Shown here one piece after another: positions 44,505 through 52,731 of a DNA stretch of 64,000 nt; position 1 is the stretch's first letter, and each line of letters begins with the position of its first letter. The DNA is taken from the IMG/VR virus record IMGVR_UViG_3300027708_000029, positions 1 through 64,000 of that record; one strand, given 5' to 3'. A program made the position numbers and the translations under genes. The notes under the pieces are model-generated. The model saw only the letters and a program-made list of their open reading frames with translations, did not search any database and was not told the DNA's origin. The DNA comes from a virus.

Positions 44505-45652
44505 ACAATGCTTTCTAAGAATGGTTTAATTTCTGTTTCTATTTCTGATTTAGTCATTTCGCCGATATCTGATTTTGAAATTTGTGGAATAAATATTCTA
44601 TATGTATTTTTACATTTTTCTTTAATCTGTTCAGCAGCTTTTCTGCCAGCATCATCATTATCTGTTAATATAACAATAGTCATAGCGCCAGAAGAATCAA
44701 GCATAATTTTTTGCCTATCACTCAGAGAAGAACCAAATATAGCTACACTATTATGTATTCCACTTTCTTCTAATCTCCATACATTTCCTGGGCTTTCAAC
44801 TATTATAGCTATTGTACTTTTAATAATATGTTCTTTTGCAAACCAGAAATTATATAGACAGTTTTGACTTTTAAAGTTTGCGCTATGTTTCCACTTGGAA
44901 GATAACCATTTCTTTTCATCAGATGGACAGGCCTCTTCTGAATCATGATATGATGAACATTTAGGGCATTTTTCAGATATACTCCTACCGGAACATCCTA
45001 TCATATGGGTATAGTCATTATTATAGATTGGAACAACAACCCTATTAGACATCTCTTTATTTGGCTTATTACAAAATCCAATATCATATTTATTAAGTAT
45101 CTCTAATGAGTATCCTCTACTTAAATAATACTCAGCTGGCATTATCAAAGACTTTCTCACTTGTTCTCTTGTAGGAAGTTGTGATACTGGAGCTTGTGTA
45201 GCTGTAGCATTACCAATATAGTTAATAGTACTAGTAAATAATTTTTTATCTTTATCTGAACTAGATATCTTGATATTCTTTAAGTCTTTCTTAATGAACT
45301 TGAGAGCAAAGTCTAAAGCATCATTAAAAGAACAGGCCTTATCTCCATCTTTTTCCCAGCCATGCTTTTGATGAGATAATACCCCTCTGATAAAACCTAT
45401 TACTGATGCTTTAAATACTTTATCACATCCATGTGTTCTACACTTCCAATTACCTCGATATCGATCTCCTTCTGGATATAGATTGATAGCTGAGATGTTG
45501 TCTCCACCGTGGATAGGACAAGCCATTGAAATCATCTTATTATTTGATCTATACTCAATATTAAAAAAGTCTAGTAAGGTATCAATATTATCACATACCT
45601 CATCACAAACTATTTTAAGCTTGTGTTGATCATTCAAATGGGATTTCTTCAT
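44501..45652 (-). CDS. DNA primase, DnaG type
   Basis: 383 residues from ATG 45652. A longer GTG start at 45691 would overlap the helicase by 62 bases and has no ribosome site. Residues 45-76 form a CHC2-type zinc finger (CPIHGG, then CRTHGC). A TOPRIM domain follows: AIIVESPGNVWRL (catalytic Glu) and VILTDNDDAG (Asp-x-Asp). The RNA-polymerase core is short and there is no clear helicase-binding domain. It follows the helicase gene with a 23-base overlap, so helicase and primase are probably made together. Confidence 0.85.
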   Translation of the reverse strand: MKKSHLNDQHKLKIVCDEVCDNIDTLLDFFNIEYRSNNKMISMACPIHGGDNISAINLYPEGDRYRGNWKCRTHGCDKVFKASVIGFIRGVLSHQKHGWEKDGDKACSFNDALDFALKFIKKDLKNIKISSSDKDKKLFTSTINYIGNATATQAPVSQLPTREQVRKSLIMPAEYYLSRGYSLEILNKYDIGFCNKPNKEMSNRVVVPIYNNDYTHMIGCSGRSISEKCPKCSSYHDSEEACPSDEKKWLSSKWKHSANFKSQNCLYNFWFAKEHIIKSTIAIIVESPGNVWRLEESGIHNSVAIFGSSLSDRQKIMLDSSGAMTIVILTDNDDAGRKAAEQIKEKCKNTYRIFIPQISKSDIGEMTKSEIETEIKPFLESIV

Positions 45653-47084
45653 TATTTTGTTCTTCAACAACAAATCCATCAGATGCGCCACCTTTATTAT
45701 TAATGACTTCTAATCTTGTTCTGCCTTCAGTAATCTTTGCACACCAACCCTTCATGTGGCAGTTAATGTAATCATTATCGTCTAGTCCACCTCCATGTCT
45801 GCTAATTAAAGGAACTAGTTTACGATTGCCATTATCTGGACCATCTTCAGCAATCTCTTCAGGAGTTTTTCTCTTAAAAATACTAAAGTTACTACACAAC
45901 CAAATGATTCTATCTGAACCACTTGCTGTATCTGTGCTTTCCTTTGTAATACCATCTCTATTTAATTGGATAAATGCAACAATAGGAACCTTATATCTAA
46001 CAGCAAAGTTATGCAGAGAGGTCATCATAAAACCAAGAACCTGATATTCTTTTAGGTCTTGGCTCATACCAGCACTATCCATTAGTTTTAAATAGTCATA
46101 GAAAATGACACAATCTTTTGCTGTGCCATCATCATTAAGACCAACTTCTTTTAAAACCCAACGTCTCATAATAGCTAGCTGATCTTCAAATGGTTTACCA
46201 GCAATACTTTTATGAAAGAATGGTGTTTTCTTAATTTCTTCTACTGCTTGTAGTAATTTAGTTTTCTTATCTGGTGATTCTGCAAACTTACCAGTTTCAA
46301 TTGCATTGATCTCAATTTCGGTCATCATTGCTAAGATTCTGTTAATATGATCTTCTTTATTCATTTCCGTATCCATATTCAATACGGGAACTCCTAGCTT
46401 GGCTACATTACGACCAATATTATCTGATAGTAGAGTTTTACCAGTCTTAGGACGAGCAGCTATAACATTAACCGTGCCTTTTCTTAAACCACCACCAATA
46501 GCTTGATCATATGCTGGAAAACCAGTAGGAATACCAATCTGATCAGTTTTGTTCTCTTCAAGATTACGAATATAGGCATCTAGATCTTTACCAATAGTGA
46601 CAGGATTATTATCACTATCATTTAGCAAAGAAGTAAAATTGAATATCGTTTCTTCTGCAATACCAAGAATAGAACCAATAGGCTCTGTACCATTAACGTC
46701 TAGAATTTTTTCTTGAGCTAATTCAAGTTGTTTTCGTAAAAGTCTAGCAATCTCTAGTTTGCGAATCTTAGCAGCAAATTTACGAACATTATCTAAAGCT
46801 ACTGGAAAATCAATGATAGCTCTAAGATGTTGAACCTCTTCCTTTTTGCTTAAGATATGTCCATAACCCAATTCTTCTGCTACTGAAAAAATAGTAGCCA
46901 CATCGATATTAGGCTTTTGTTCTCTTTCACAAACAGTTTTAAGACATTTGTAAATGATAGAATTACTATCAATAGTAAATGATGTATCCTGAATAATATC
47001 AGCAATATCTAAATAAGCATCTTCGCCATAATTACATATTCCAGATAAAACAGCACGTTCTGCTGCAACGTCACAAAGTATCAT
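45630..47084 (-). CDS. dnaB: Replicative DNA helicase, DnaB family
   Basis: 484 residues. The N-terminal helical domain begins AAERAVLSGICNYG, the usual DnaB opening. The RecA-like domain has Walker A ARPKTGKT at residues 210-217, VPVLNMDTEM (H1a), CVIFYDYLKLM (Walker B-like) and FIQLNRDG, with the Gln-Leu-Asn sensor. It would load at forks and unwind for the split polymerase. The start has GGAGCAGCAGG upstream. The stop lies inside the primase gene. Confidence 0.92.
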   Translation of the reverse strand: MILCDVAAERAVLSGICNYGEDAYLDIADIIQDTSFTIDSNSIIYKCLKTVCEREQKPNIDVATIFSVAEELGYGHILSKKEEVQHLRAIIDFPVALDNVRKFAAKIRKLEIARLLRKQLELAQEKILDVNGTEPIGSILGIAEETIFNFTSLLNDSDNNPVTIGKDLDAYIRNLEENKTDQIGIPTGFPAYDQAIGGGLRKGTVNVIAARPKTGKTLLSDNIGRNVAKLGVPVLNMDTEMNKEDHINRILAMMTEIEINAIETGKFAESPDKKTKLLQAVEEIKKTPFFHKSIAGKPFEDQLAIMRRWVLKEVGLNDDGTAKDCVIFYDYLKLMDSAGMSQDLKEYQVLGFMMTSLHNFAVRYKVPIVAFIQLNRDGITKESTDTASGSDRIIWLCSNFSIFKRKTPEEIAEDGPDNGNRKLVPLISRHGGGLDDNDYINCHMKGWCAKITEGRTRLEVINNKGGASDGFVVEEQNNEEIPFE

Positions 47085-47085
47085 A

Positions 47086-47478
47086 TTAGCCTGCTGCTCC
47101 GGAACATTTGTTACACTTATATCTGTCTATTGAGTCTGTAATTAGCACTGGATTAACAGTCTCTTTCTTTCCACAAACTCTACAAATAGCAGTGACCAAA
47201 TTGAATGGTCTAGCTCTTGGTACTGGGGGCTGAACTATTAATTTCTTATCTATTTCAATGTCTTCCATATGCATTCTTTTTTCCATCATAGCATCAAACT
47301 TATTATTTGAAGACTTTGATGTTGAAGGTTTACTCTTGTTATTGGTACGAGGAGTTTTCTTCTTAGTCTTCAAGTCATTCTGCTCTGACGAAGCATTGTC
47401 CTGCTTTGGCAGCATAGACTGAAGCATTAAAATCATCTGCTGTATTTGCTGAGGATCTAAGTTCATATTATTGTCCAT
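47086..47478 (-). CDS. Hypothetical protein with C-terminal zinc ribbon
   Basis: 130 residues: an N-terminal Gln/Met-rich helix (QQIQQMILMLQSML), a basic Lys/Ser/Thr-rich linker, and at the C-terminus CRVCGKK ... YKCNKCSG, a Cys4 ribbon. It lies one base before the helicase gene in the transcript and may be a replication accessory factor. The start overlaps the previous gene by 11 bases. No family recognised. Confidence 0.5.
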   Translation of the reverse strand: MDNNMNLDPQQIQQMILMLQSMLPKQDNASSEQNDLKTKKKTPRTNNKSKPSTSKSSNNKFDAMMEKRMHMEDIEIDKKLIVQPPVPRARPFNLVTAICRVCGKKETVNPVLITDSIDRYKCNKCSGAAG

Positions 47479-47962
47479 GTTTAGTCACTTTCATTCTTTG
47501 AATAGCAATTAAAATATCTGATAAATTCTTAATAGAGTTAGCTATATATGATAAACGATCAGTTCTTTGTTTAGCATAAATCTTAATTTTATTTAAGGAT
47601 TGAGCTTTATCATTATGTTTAATTGCCTGATTAGATTTTTCAACGTATCCATAACCTTTATAATTATTGATATCATCTGCTATTACTATCTTAGTAGTAT
47701 CTTCTGCCCAATTATATCTAGCTATTTCTCTATTAATAGTTCGTTGAACATGAAAAGAGAACTGTGCTAATCTATAAGATATCTGACCACAATCTTCTGG
47801 AGTTAATTTTTCTAATTCATCTCTATTCATAGATAGATAGCTATTTAGTTCTGCTTCTGGCAAACCTCCAGCAGAATATCTAGGAAGACCTAGATTATTT
47901 TCATATTCATCTAGAAGATTATCCCAATCTTGTAATTCTTCTTTAGCAGTTTTATTGCTCAT
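47468..47962 (-). CDS. Hypothetical helical protein next to RecA
   Basis: 164 residues, mostly helical. A central segment, LTPEDCGQISYRLAQFSFHV, followed by INREIARYNWAED, is a pattern I recall from unnamed proteins beside phage recombinase genes. It could be a recombination mediator (UvsY-like in role), but there is no clear sequence match. It overlaps the nuclease gene upstream by 11 bases and the zinc-ribbon gene downstream by 11. Confidence 0.45.
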   Translation of the reverse strand: MSNKTAKEELQDWDNLLDEYENNLGLPRYSAGGLPEAELNSYLSMNRDELEKLTPEDCGQISYRLAQFSFHVQRTINREIARYNWAEDTTKIVIADDINNYKGYGYVEKSNQAIKHNDKAQSLNKIKIYAKQRTDRLSYIANSIKNLSDILIAIQRMKVTKHGQ

Positions 47963-48362
47963 TTTTAATCCTATTAGACCAAAGTTCTACATCTTCATGA
48001 AATGGCAACTCAATATAAGTTATACCATTTATATCACACCATTCCTGTTTTTCCTGATCTCTCTTCTTGTGTCTAACAAATCCTAGCAAAGTGTTATGAT
48101 AGAATGGCACAAATTTATAATGTTGCTCTCCATGCACCTCTATTGTTTTCTTTAATAGAGGGATATAAAAATCTAAGTATAAAGTTTCTGATCTTCTTAG
48201 AGGAATTGCCACTTCTTCCAGAATTTGCATCGTGGGGAAGCATTTATGTAGTAAGTCCCTAGCAACCAAGTGCAAGGACGATTTGTTTTTAGCTTTCCCA
48301 TGCGCAATGCCTCCAATAAGTTGCCAATTACACATGTTACCATCAAGATCTTTTACTTGCAT
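47952..48362 (-). CDS. Small Vsr-like PD-(D/E)XK endonuclease
   Basis: 136 residues. The core has SETLYLDFYIP (Asp), then KKTIEVHGEQHY (Glu-x-His-Gly-Glu-x-His), then a final ITYIELPFHED strand, as in Vsr/DUF559-type nucleases. There is no separate DNA-binding domain. It lies between recA and the small helical gene with overlaps of 10 and 11 bases. It could be a recombination nuclease or a captured homing endonuclease. Confidence 0.6.
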   Translation of the reverse strand: MQVKDLDGNMCNWQLIGGIAHGKAKNKSSLHLVARDLLHKCFPTMQILEEVAIPLRRSETLYLDFYIPLLKKTIEVHGEQHYKFVPFYHNTLLGFVRHKKRDQEKQEWCDINGITYIELPFHEDVELWSNRIKNEQ

Positions 48363-49378
48363 TTAATGCCCATTGTTTCCTTGACTTGTGCTAGTAAACT
48401 ATCGTAGACAGCAGGATTATCTACTATATACTGTCTTAGTTTTTCTGTTCCTTGAAATTTAGGCTTGTCTGTAACTGATGTTAGAGTATACCAAGCGCCA
48501 CCCTTTTGTATAATACCAATATCAACTGCAAGCATGAGCAATTCCATTTGCTTATCTATGCCCTGACCATATCGAATATAGCTAGTAATAGTTCCGCCGG
48601 GAGCGCCTAATGCAGAGCACATTACTTGCCATTGAATTTCTTGACCAATTTGTTGACCATCTTCTGCTGATCCAATTTTCCAAGCGGTGTGGAACTTAGC
48701 TCTTAGTTTAATATCTGTTTGATAAGCAATAGCCTGACCACTCTTTTCTTTCCATTCAACATGACCAGTACCTGGATTACCCATTAAGTGAGTAATACCA
48801 ATAACAATATTTCTATTCACAGGAATAACATTCGCCACCTTCCTGCAAAACTTAGCCAATAGTTTAGCCCCATCCGCTCTTTGCATTTTGTTCATATCGC
48901 TAGTGATTTCTGTTTCAGTACATAATGCAGAGTAGGAGTCTATGATAAGAACACATCCAGGAATTTCATTAATAATTCTCTCTCCAATCTGGAGATATTC
49001 TTCTGCATGTAAAATCTTACCTTGCTGAGAACCTATAATATGAAATCTATCTAGATCTAATCCTGGAATTCCTTCTAAATCCCTTTTCTTTAATCTACCT
49101 TCAATGTTAAGGTAGTACACTTCTCTACCCTCTTTGAATCCCTGATAAGCATATTCGGGTCTTTGTGCTGTGGCAGCAAAGTCTAAAGAGGTCGTGGTCT
49201 TTCCACATTTCGGTTGTCCGGTTAAAATCATAAAACTTCCTTCTGGGACACCACCATTTAAAATAATGTCCAGAGAAGGGCTCACAGGAATTGTAATGAG
49301 TTTTTTGTCAACAACAGCACTTGCTGTGAGCATGATTTCATTACCGAAATTTTTAATTACGTCTTCTTTGAGACTCAT
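48353..49378 (-). CDS. RecA/UvsX-type recombinase
   Basis: 341 residues. Walker A GQPKCGKT is at residues 54-61, after LDIILNGGVPEGSFMILTG, the classic RecA/KaiC opening. Walker B is CVLIIDSYSALC. RNIVIGITHLMGNPGTG covers the L2-like region, and the C-terminus is short. It would form filaments on ssDNA for recombination-dependent replication. The gene end overlaps the Vsr-like gene by 10 bases; the start overlaps the previous stop by 4. Confidence 0.88.
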   Translation of the reverse strand: MSLKEDVIKNFGNEIMLTASAVVDKKLITIPVSPSLDIILNGGVPEGSFMILTGQPKCGKTTTSLDFAATAQRPEYAYQGFKEGREVYYLNIEGRLKKRDLEGIPGLDLDRFHIIGSQQGKILHAEEYLQIGERIINEIPGCVLIIDSYSALCTETEITSDMNKMQRADGAKLLAKFCRKVANVIPVNRNIVIGITHLMGNPGTGHVEWKEKSGQAIAYQTDIKLRAKFHTAWKIGSAEDGQQIGQEIQWQVMCSALGAPGGTITSYIRYGQGIDKQMELLMLAVDIGIIQKGGAWYTLTSVTDKPKFQGTEKLRQYIVDNPAVYDSLLAQVKETMGIKCK

Positions 49379-49794
49379 TGATCTAAATCCTTAAGTTTGG
49401 AAATAATATTTTTAGAAACTGGTGATTTTATACCAAAAGTGATATTATCTTTTCTTTCAATAGTTAAACTAAGAGTTGTGTTTTCTTGTTTAATATTAAT
49501 TTCTTGTTGTTCTATAATAGCAGGAAGATGGGGTGCTCGCAAAGAATAGATTTTCTTGCCTTGATCAGTATTGAGAGCCCTTATGATTGCTTTAGCTGAA
49601 TATGTCTTAAGTAATTTATGAGCAGAACCTATTTGATTTCTAAAAAAAGTTGCCCACTTATTATGTACCCAGAAACGATAATGTAAATCTAGTTTGTCTT
49701 TTTGGGCTTTTCGTTCACAGATAATCTCTGTAATAAACTGAGCCTGGGACACTTCTTTCCCATTTGAGTACTTAGATATGTATTTGTCGCACAT
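49375..49794 (-). CDS. Hypothetical protein of the recombination block
   Basis: 139 residues. It begins with a helical region (SQAQFITEIICERKAQ) and HYRFWVHNKWATFFRNQIG, has AKAIIRALNTDQGKKIYSLRAP in the middle, and ends in a beta-rich segment with a Ser/Thr stretch. No known domain was recognised. It is directly upstream of recA with a 4-base overlap, and one base overlaps the gene before. A helper role in replication or recombination is likely from context only. Confidence 0.45.
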   Translation of the reverse strand: MCDKYISKYSNGKEVSQAQFITEIICERKAQKDKLDLHYRFWVHNKWATFFRNQIGSAHKLLKTYSAKAIIRALNTDQGKKIYSLRAPHLPAIIEQQEINIKQENTTLSLTIERKDNITFGIKSPVSKNIISKLKDLDQ

Positions 49795-50210
49795 TACTTT
49801 TTAAACTGATTTAGTTCCTGACAAACATTTTCCAAAGAATTATGAAATTTTTCAAAAAACTTATCCATATGTATTTTCCAATCATCCTTAGCTTTGACCG
49901 GAACATGATAATATTTTTCTACGATCTCTTTAATCTCCCCAAGATATCCTTTATCGTCTATCTCAGATACTTCTGCTTTAATAAAAAATGTAATTTCATG
50001 AGGAGCTGTTGTAACATGCTTAGAATGTATTACATCTGGGTGTTTTTCTGAAAAGTCTGGAACACCATTAGGATTATTAATATCAATATCTGTAAAACGA
50101 TTATCTTTAATTTCTTCTATAGCAGCATTCAGCTTATTTTCTATAGTAGATAGAAGCTGTTTTTCTTCTTCTGTCAATTGTTCATATATACTTGCAAATG
50201 ATTCTATCAT
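49794..50210 (-). CDS. Hypothetical acidic helical protein
   Basis: 138 residues, high in Glu, Asp and Lys. A coiled-coil-like N-terminus (LTEEEKQLLSTIENKLNAAI) is followed by a strand-helix middle (HEITFFIKAEVSEIDDKGYL) and a helical C-terminus. The ATG at 50210 follows the stop of the upstream gene by 5 bases. No domain or motif with a known function was recognised. Confidence 0.45.
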   Translation of the reverse strand: MIESFASIYEQLTEEEKQLLSTIENKLNAAIEEIKDNRFTDIDINNPNGVPDFSEKHPDVIHSKHVTTAPHEITFFIKAEVSEIDDKGYLGEIKEIVEKYYHVPVKAKDDWKIHMDKFFEKFHNSLENVCQELNQFKK

Positions 50211-50215
50211 AATAA

Positions 50216-50557
50216 TTAATTATTAAATGGCCTGAAAATACCTTTTTGATTCTTGCGTCCTTCTGGAGGACTAGCTTTCTTTAGATCGTCATTCATAGCA
50301 GAAGCTTCTTTAGTCATAATAGATACTTTACGAGTACCTCCAGCACTTTCATTAATCATAAGGTTTTTTGATGGAGATTTTCCCATAGGAGAAGAAACAG
50401 TTTTGATAGAAGCTTGAGGGGTAGTAGATGGACTATCTATAACATTCTTAACCTGACTATCAGTAAGAGATAGTTCGTTAGCAATCTTTGGAGAATCCCA
50501 CCCCTGACTATTCAGCCATAGAGCAGCATACTTTTGAATCTTATTAATTCTAGCCAT
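50216..50557 (-). CDS. Small helix-turn-helix protein
   Basis: 113 residues. The first 45 form a homeodomain/sigma-type helix-turn-helix: IQKYAALWLNSQGW, SPKIANELSLTDSQVKNVI. The remainder is Ser/Thr/Pro-rich and basic, with no clear fold. It may regulate transcription or act as a small adaptor. One-base overlap with the gene upstream. Confidence 0.5.
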   Translation of the reverse strand: MARINKIQKYAALWLNSQGWDSPKIANELSLTDSQVKNVIDSPSTTPQASIKTVSSPMGKSPSKNLMINESAGGTRKVSIMTKEASAMNDDLKKASPPEGRKNQKGIFRPFNN

Positions 50558-50952
50558 TATTCTTTCTCTCTTTCAGCATTGTGAAGCCATGCGACATTTT
50601 TGGTTTTTAAAAATTTGACATACCAATTAAACACCTTTTGGTTTACTTCAGCAAATTTATTATTTGATCGACAAACTCTATTCAAAAAACTATTATTAGT
50701 TTCTTGACCCAAAATAGATACTGGATTATATAGTTTACCATTATTACTTAGTCTAATAGTATATTTGGTTGTTCCATTTTTTCTTTTTGTTCTTTTAGCA
50801 AAAACAGAATCTGTTTCAGTTTTTGTTTGAGGAAGATCATCTGAACCTAAAAAATCTTCCATACCCGATAGTGTAAAAAATTCAGCAATAATTTCTTCAT
50901 CAATATTCTCTGATGAATACTTGCTTTCAGGATTAAAAATAAAATTATCCAT
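50557..50952 (-). CDS. Hypothetical protein
   Basis: 131 residues: an acidic N-terminal part (IDEEIIAEFFTLSGMEDFLG), a basic middle (FAKRTKRKNGTTKYTIRL) and a C-terminal helical part with Trp-Tyr and Lys. No recognisable domain. It lies 15 bases after the FmdB-like gene and overlaps the helix-turn-helix gene by one base. Confidence 0.4.
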   Translation of the reverse strand: MDNFIFNPESKYSSENIDEEIIAEFFTLSGMEDFLGSDDLPQTKTETDSVFAKRTKRKNGTTKYTIRLSNNGKLYNPVSILGQETNNSFLNRVCRSNNKFAEVNQKVFNWYVKFLKTKNVAWLHNAEREKE

Positions 50953-50967
50953 AGTTTCTGATCCTTT

Positions 50968-51318
50968 TTAGGAAGTCCATTTGGTTTTGGATTTAGGTTT
51001 TTGTATTCTAGACATACCTTTGGGTAGTTCTTTTTGAGATGGTTCTTCTTTATAGTCGTTATGTTTTTGTTCTAAGCTTATTTTATGGTCTTGACTAAGC
51101 CTATCTCTATTACGATTAGCCAAATCTCCAAGTGTCTTCAGTTCACTATCTGATTTTTTAATAGAAGTATTAAGAGTTTTAATATCTTCCATATATAGCC
51201 TATGCGTTTTCTTGCTATTGCAATTCTCACACTTTGGTTGAGCAATATAGTCTTTGATAGGGACTACTAATTCAAATTTAGCATCACACTTCTCACAACA
51301 ATATGTATAGCACGGCAT
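50968..51318 (-). CDS. FmdB-type zinc-ribbon protein
   Basis: 116 residues from ATG 51318, which overlaps the TAA of the HNH gene (TAATG); a longer frame upstream is rejected. The start, MPCYTYCCEKCDAKFELVVP, followed by CENCNS, matches the FmdB/regulatory zinc-ribbon pattern (Tyr-x-Cys-x-x-Cys, then Cys-x-x-Cys). The C-terminal two-thirds is charged and probably disordered. Function unknown; translation is coupled to the HNH gene. Confidence 0.7.
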   Translation of the reverse strand: MPCYTYCCEKCDAKFELVVPIKDYIAQPKCENCNSKKTHRLYMEDIKTLNTSIKKSDSELKTLGDLANRNRDRLSQDHKISLEQKHNDYKEEPSQKELPKGMSRIQKPKSKTKWTS

Positions 51319-51899
51319 TATAAATAAGACTCTGGAAGGTAAATCGTCCATTCTTTGGGAATGTCTGACCTTATCTTAAGAAGAAGTCCTCTTACTGGCA
51401 AGTACTTTGCGCTTTTATTTGGAACTACTGGAAGATTTTTAAGAGGCATATTGGCCTCTTTTGGTGTTCTATTACCCTTCTTACGATTACATTCTATACA
51501 AGCTGTAACAATATTTGTCCAACAAGTAGGTGACCCTATATTTTTTTTCCAAATAGACTTAGGAATAACATGGTCATAAGTCAATTGATTGATTTCTTTT
51601 TCACAACCACAATATTGACAGCTATAATTATCTCTAATGAATAGATTTTTTCTAGAAAAATTGACACTCTGATGATTTAAACGAAAATATTTTGCTGTTT
51701 TCACAACAGCTGGTATGGGTATTTTTTTATTATTAGCCCCACAAATATAATCGTTTTTATAAAAGTCTATGATCTCTACTCCGACACGAGAATTTTCTTC
51801 GTGCCTATAAGCCCATACCAATGCTCTTTTCCAAGAGATGATACCTAGTGGGGTGTAATCAGCATTCAAAATTAAGCATCTACTATTTTGAGTTTGCAT
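51318..51899 (-). CDS. HNH endonuclease
   Basis: 193 residues. The N-terminal LILNADYTPLGIISWKRAL is the usual start of a common phage HNH subfamily. The core has FIRDNYSCQYCG, then LTYDHVIPKS (His of HNH), then VTACIECNRKKGNRTP. The two Cys-x-x-Cys pairs frame a zinc site. The possible role is DNA nicking, homing or packaging help; in phages these are often solitary. It overlaps the end of phoH by 17 bases. Confidence 0.88.
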   Translation of the reverse strand: MQTQNSRCLILNADYTPLGIISWKRALVWAYRHEENSRVGVEIIDFYKNDYICGANNKKIPIPAVVKTAKYFRLNHQSVNFSRKNLFIRDNYSCQYCGCEKEINQLTYDHVIPKSIWKKNIGSPTCWTNIVTACIECNRKKGNRTPKEANMPLKNLPVVPNKSAKYLPVRGLLLKIRSDIPKEWTIYLPESYL

Positions 51900-52611
51900 C
51901 TTTTTCGTAGTTGTCTAGTCTTCCGATAATTTTCCCGATGATTGGATTTCTCACAATGTCTGATGCTTCTAGTCTAGCAACAGCAATACCTTCAATGTCA
52001 GCTAGAGCATTTGTCATTGACCAAAAGCCGCCCTGCATATGTCTATGTAAATCTGATTGACTAACGTCACCAGTTAATACCATTTTACTATTAGTTCCAA
52101 TTCTTGTGAGCAACATTTTAAGTTGATCATATGAAGCATTTTGACATTCATCTGCTACGATAAAAGCATTATGAAAATTACGACCTCTCATTAATCCAAG
52201 AGGAACAATTTCTATTTTATTATTAGTTTTAAGACTAGCGTATTTAGCACTAGGTATGAAATGATTTACTTCATCTAATAATGGTAATAGATAAGGATGT
52301 AATTTTTCTTCTGCTGTTCCGGGCAAATATCCAATCTTTTCTCCTGATTCAACTACTGGTCTGGTAATAATAATCTTTTTTACCTTGTCGTCCAGTAAAT
52401 ATTCTAAAGCCATACCAACAGCAATATGTGTTTTACCACTACCAGCAACTCCTTGACAGAATGTAATAACATTTTCTGCTATATCTCTGATATATTGTTT
52501 TTGGTTTTCTGATCTGGGTTTTAGCCTATTTCTGTAAATTTCTGGGATGGGGAGTTCTTTAGTAGCATCGATGACCTTGGACCTTTTCTTGGTGGTTTTA
52601 TTTTTTCTCAA
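51883..52611 (-). CDS. phoH: PhoH-like ATPase
   Basis: 242 residues. The start is TTG at 52611 with AAAGGG six bases before it; no ATG lies between there and the family core. A basic N-terminus is followed by SENQKQYIRDIAENVITF, Walker A GVAGSGKT at residues 54-61, NAFIVADECQNA (Walker B) and MVLTGDVSQSDL. PhoH-family ATPases are common in phages of aquatic bacteria; their role is not fixed (RNA metabolism is suspected). It lies after a 120-base gap with inverted repeats, so it may have its own promoter. Confidence 0.88.
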   Translation of the reverse strand: MRKNKTTKKRSKVIDATKELPIPEIYRNRLKPRSENQKQYIRDIAENVITFCQGVAGSGKTHIAVGMALEYLLDDKVKKIIITRPVVESGEKIGYLPGTAEEKLHPYLLPLLDEVNHFIPSAKYASLKTNNKIEIVPLGLMRGRNFHNAFIVADECQNASYDQLKMLLTRIGTNSKMVLTGDVSQSDLHRHMQGGFWSMTNALADIEGIAVARLEASDIVRNPIIGKIIGRLDNYEKDANSK

Positions 52612-52731
52612 GGCTTACCCTTTAGCTAATATATGGAGTAGAGATCCCAAGTTATTCTTATAATACACCATATAAGAAGTATTATTATCGTAAACAATTA
52701 GCACTTGCTAGTTAATTGACCGTTAACTCTA
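52612..52731 (-). promoter_or_regulatory. Upstream region of phoH with two inverted repeats
   Basis: One perfect dyad has 8-base arms: TTCTTATA at 52655-52662, 8-base spacer, TATAAGAA at 52671-52678. A second lies at 52695-52718, with arms CAATTA and TAATTG around a TAGCA/TGCTA core. A weak minus-strand promoter (TTGTTT, 17 bases, TATATG) overlaps the first dyad. The layout suits an operator or leader structure, but no protein site can be named. Confidence 0.35.
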
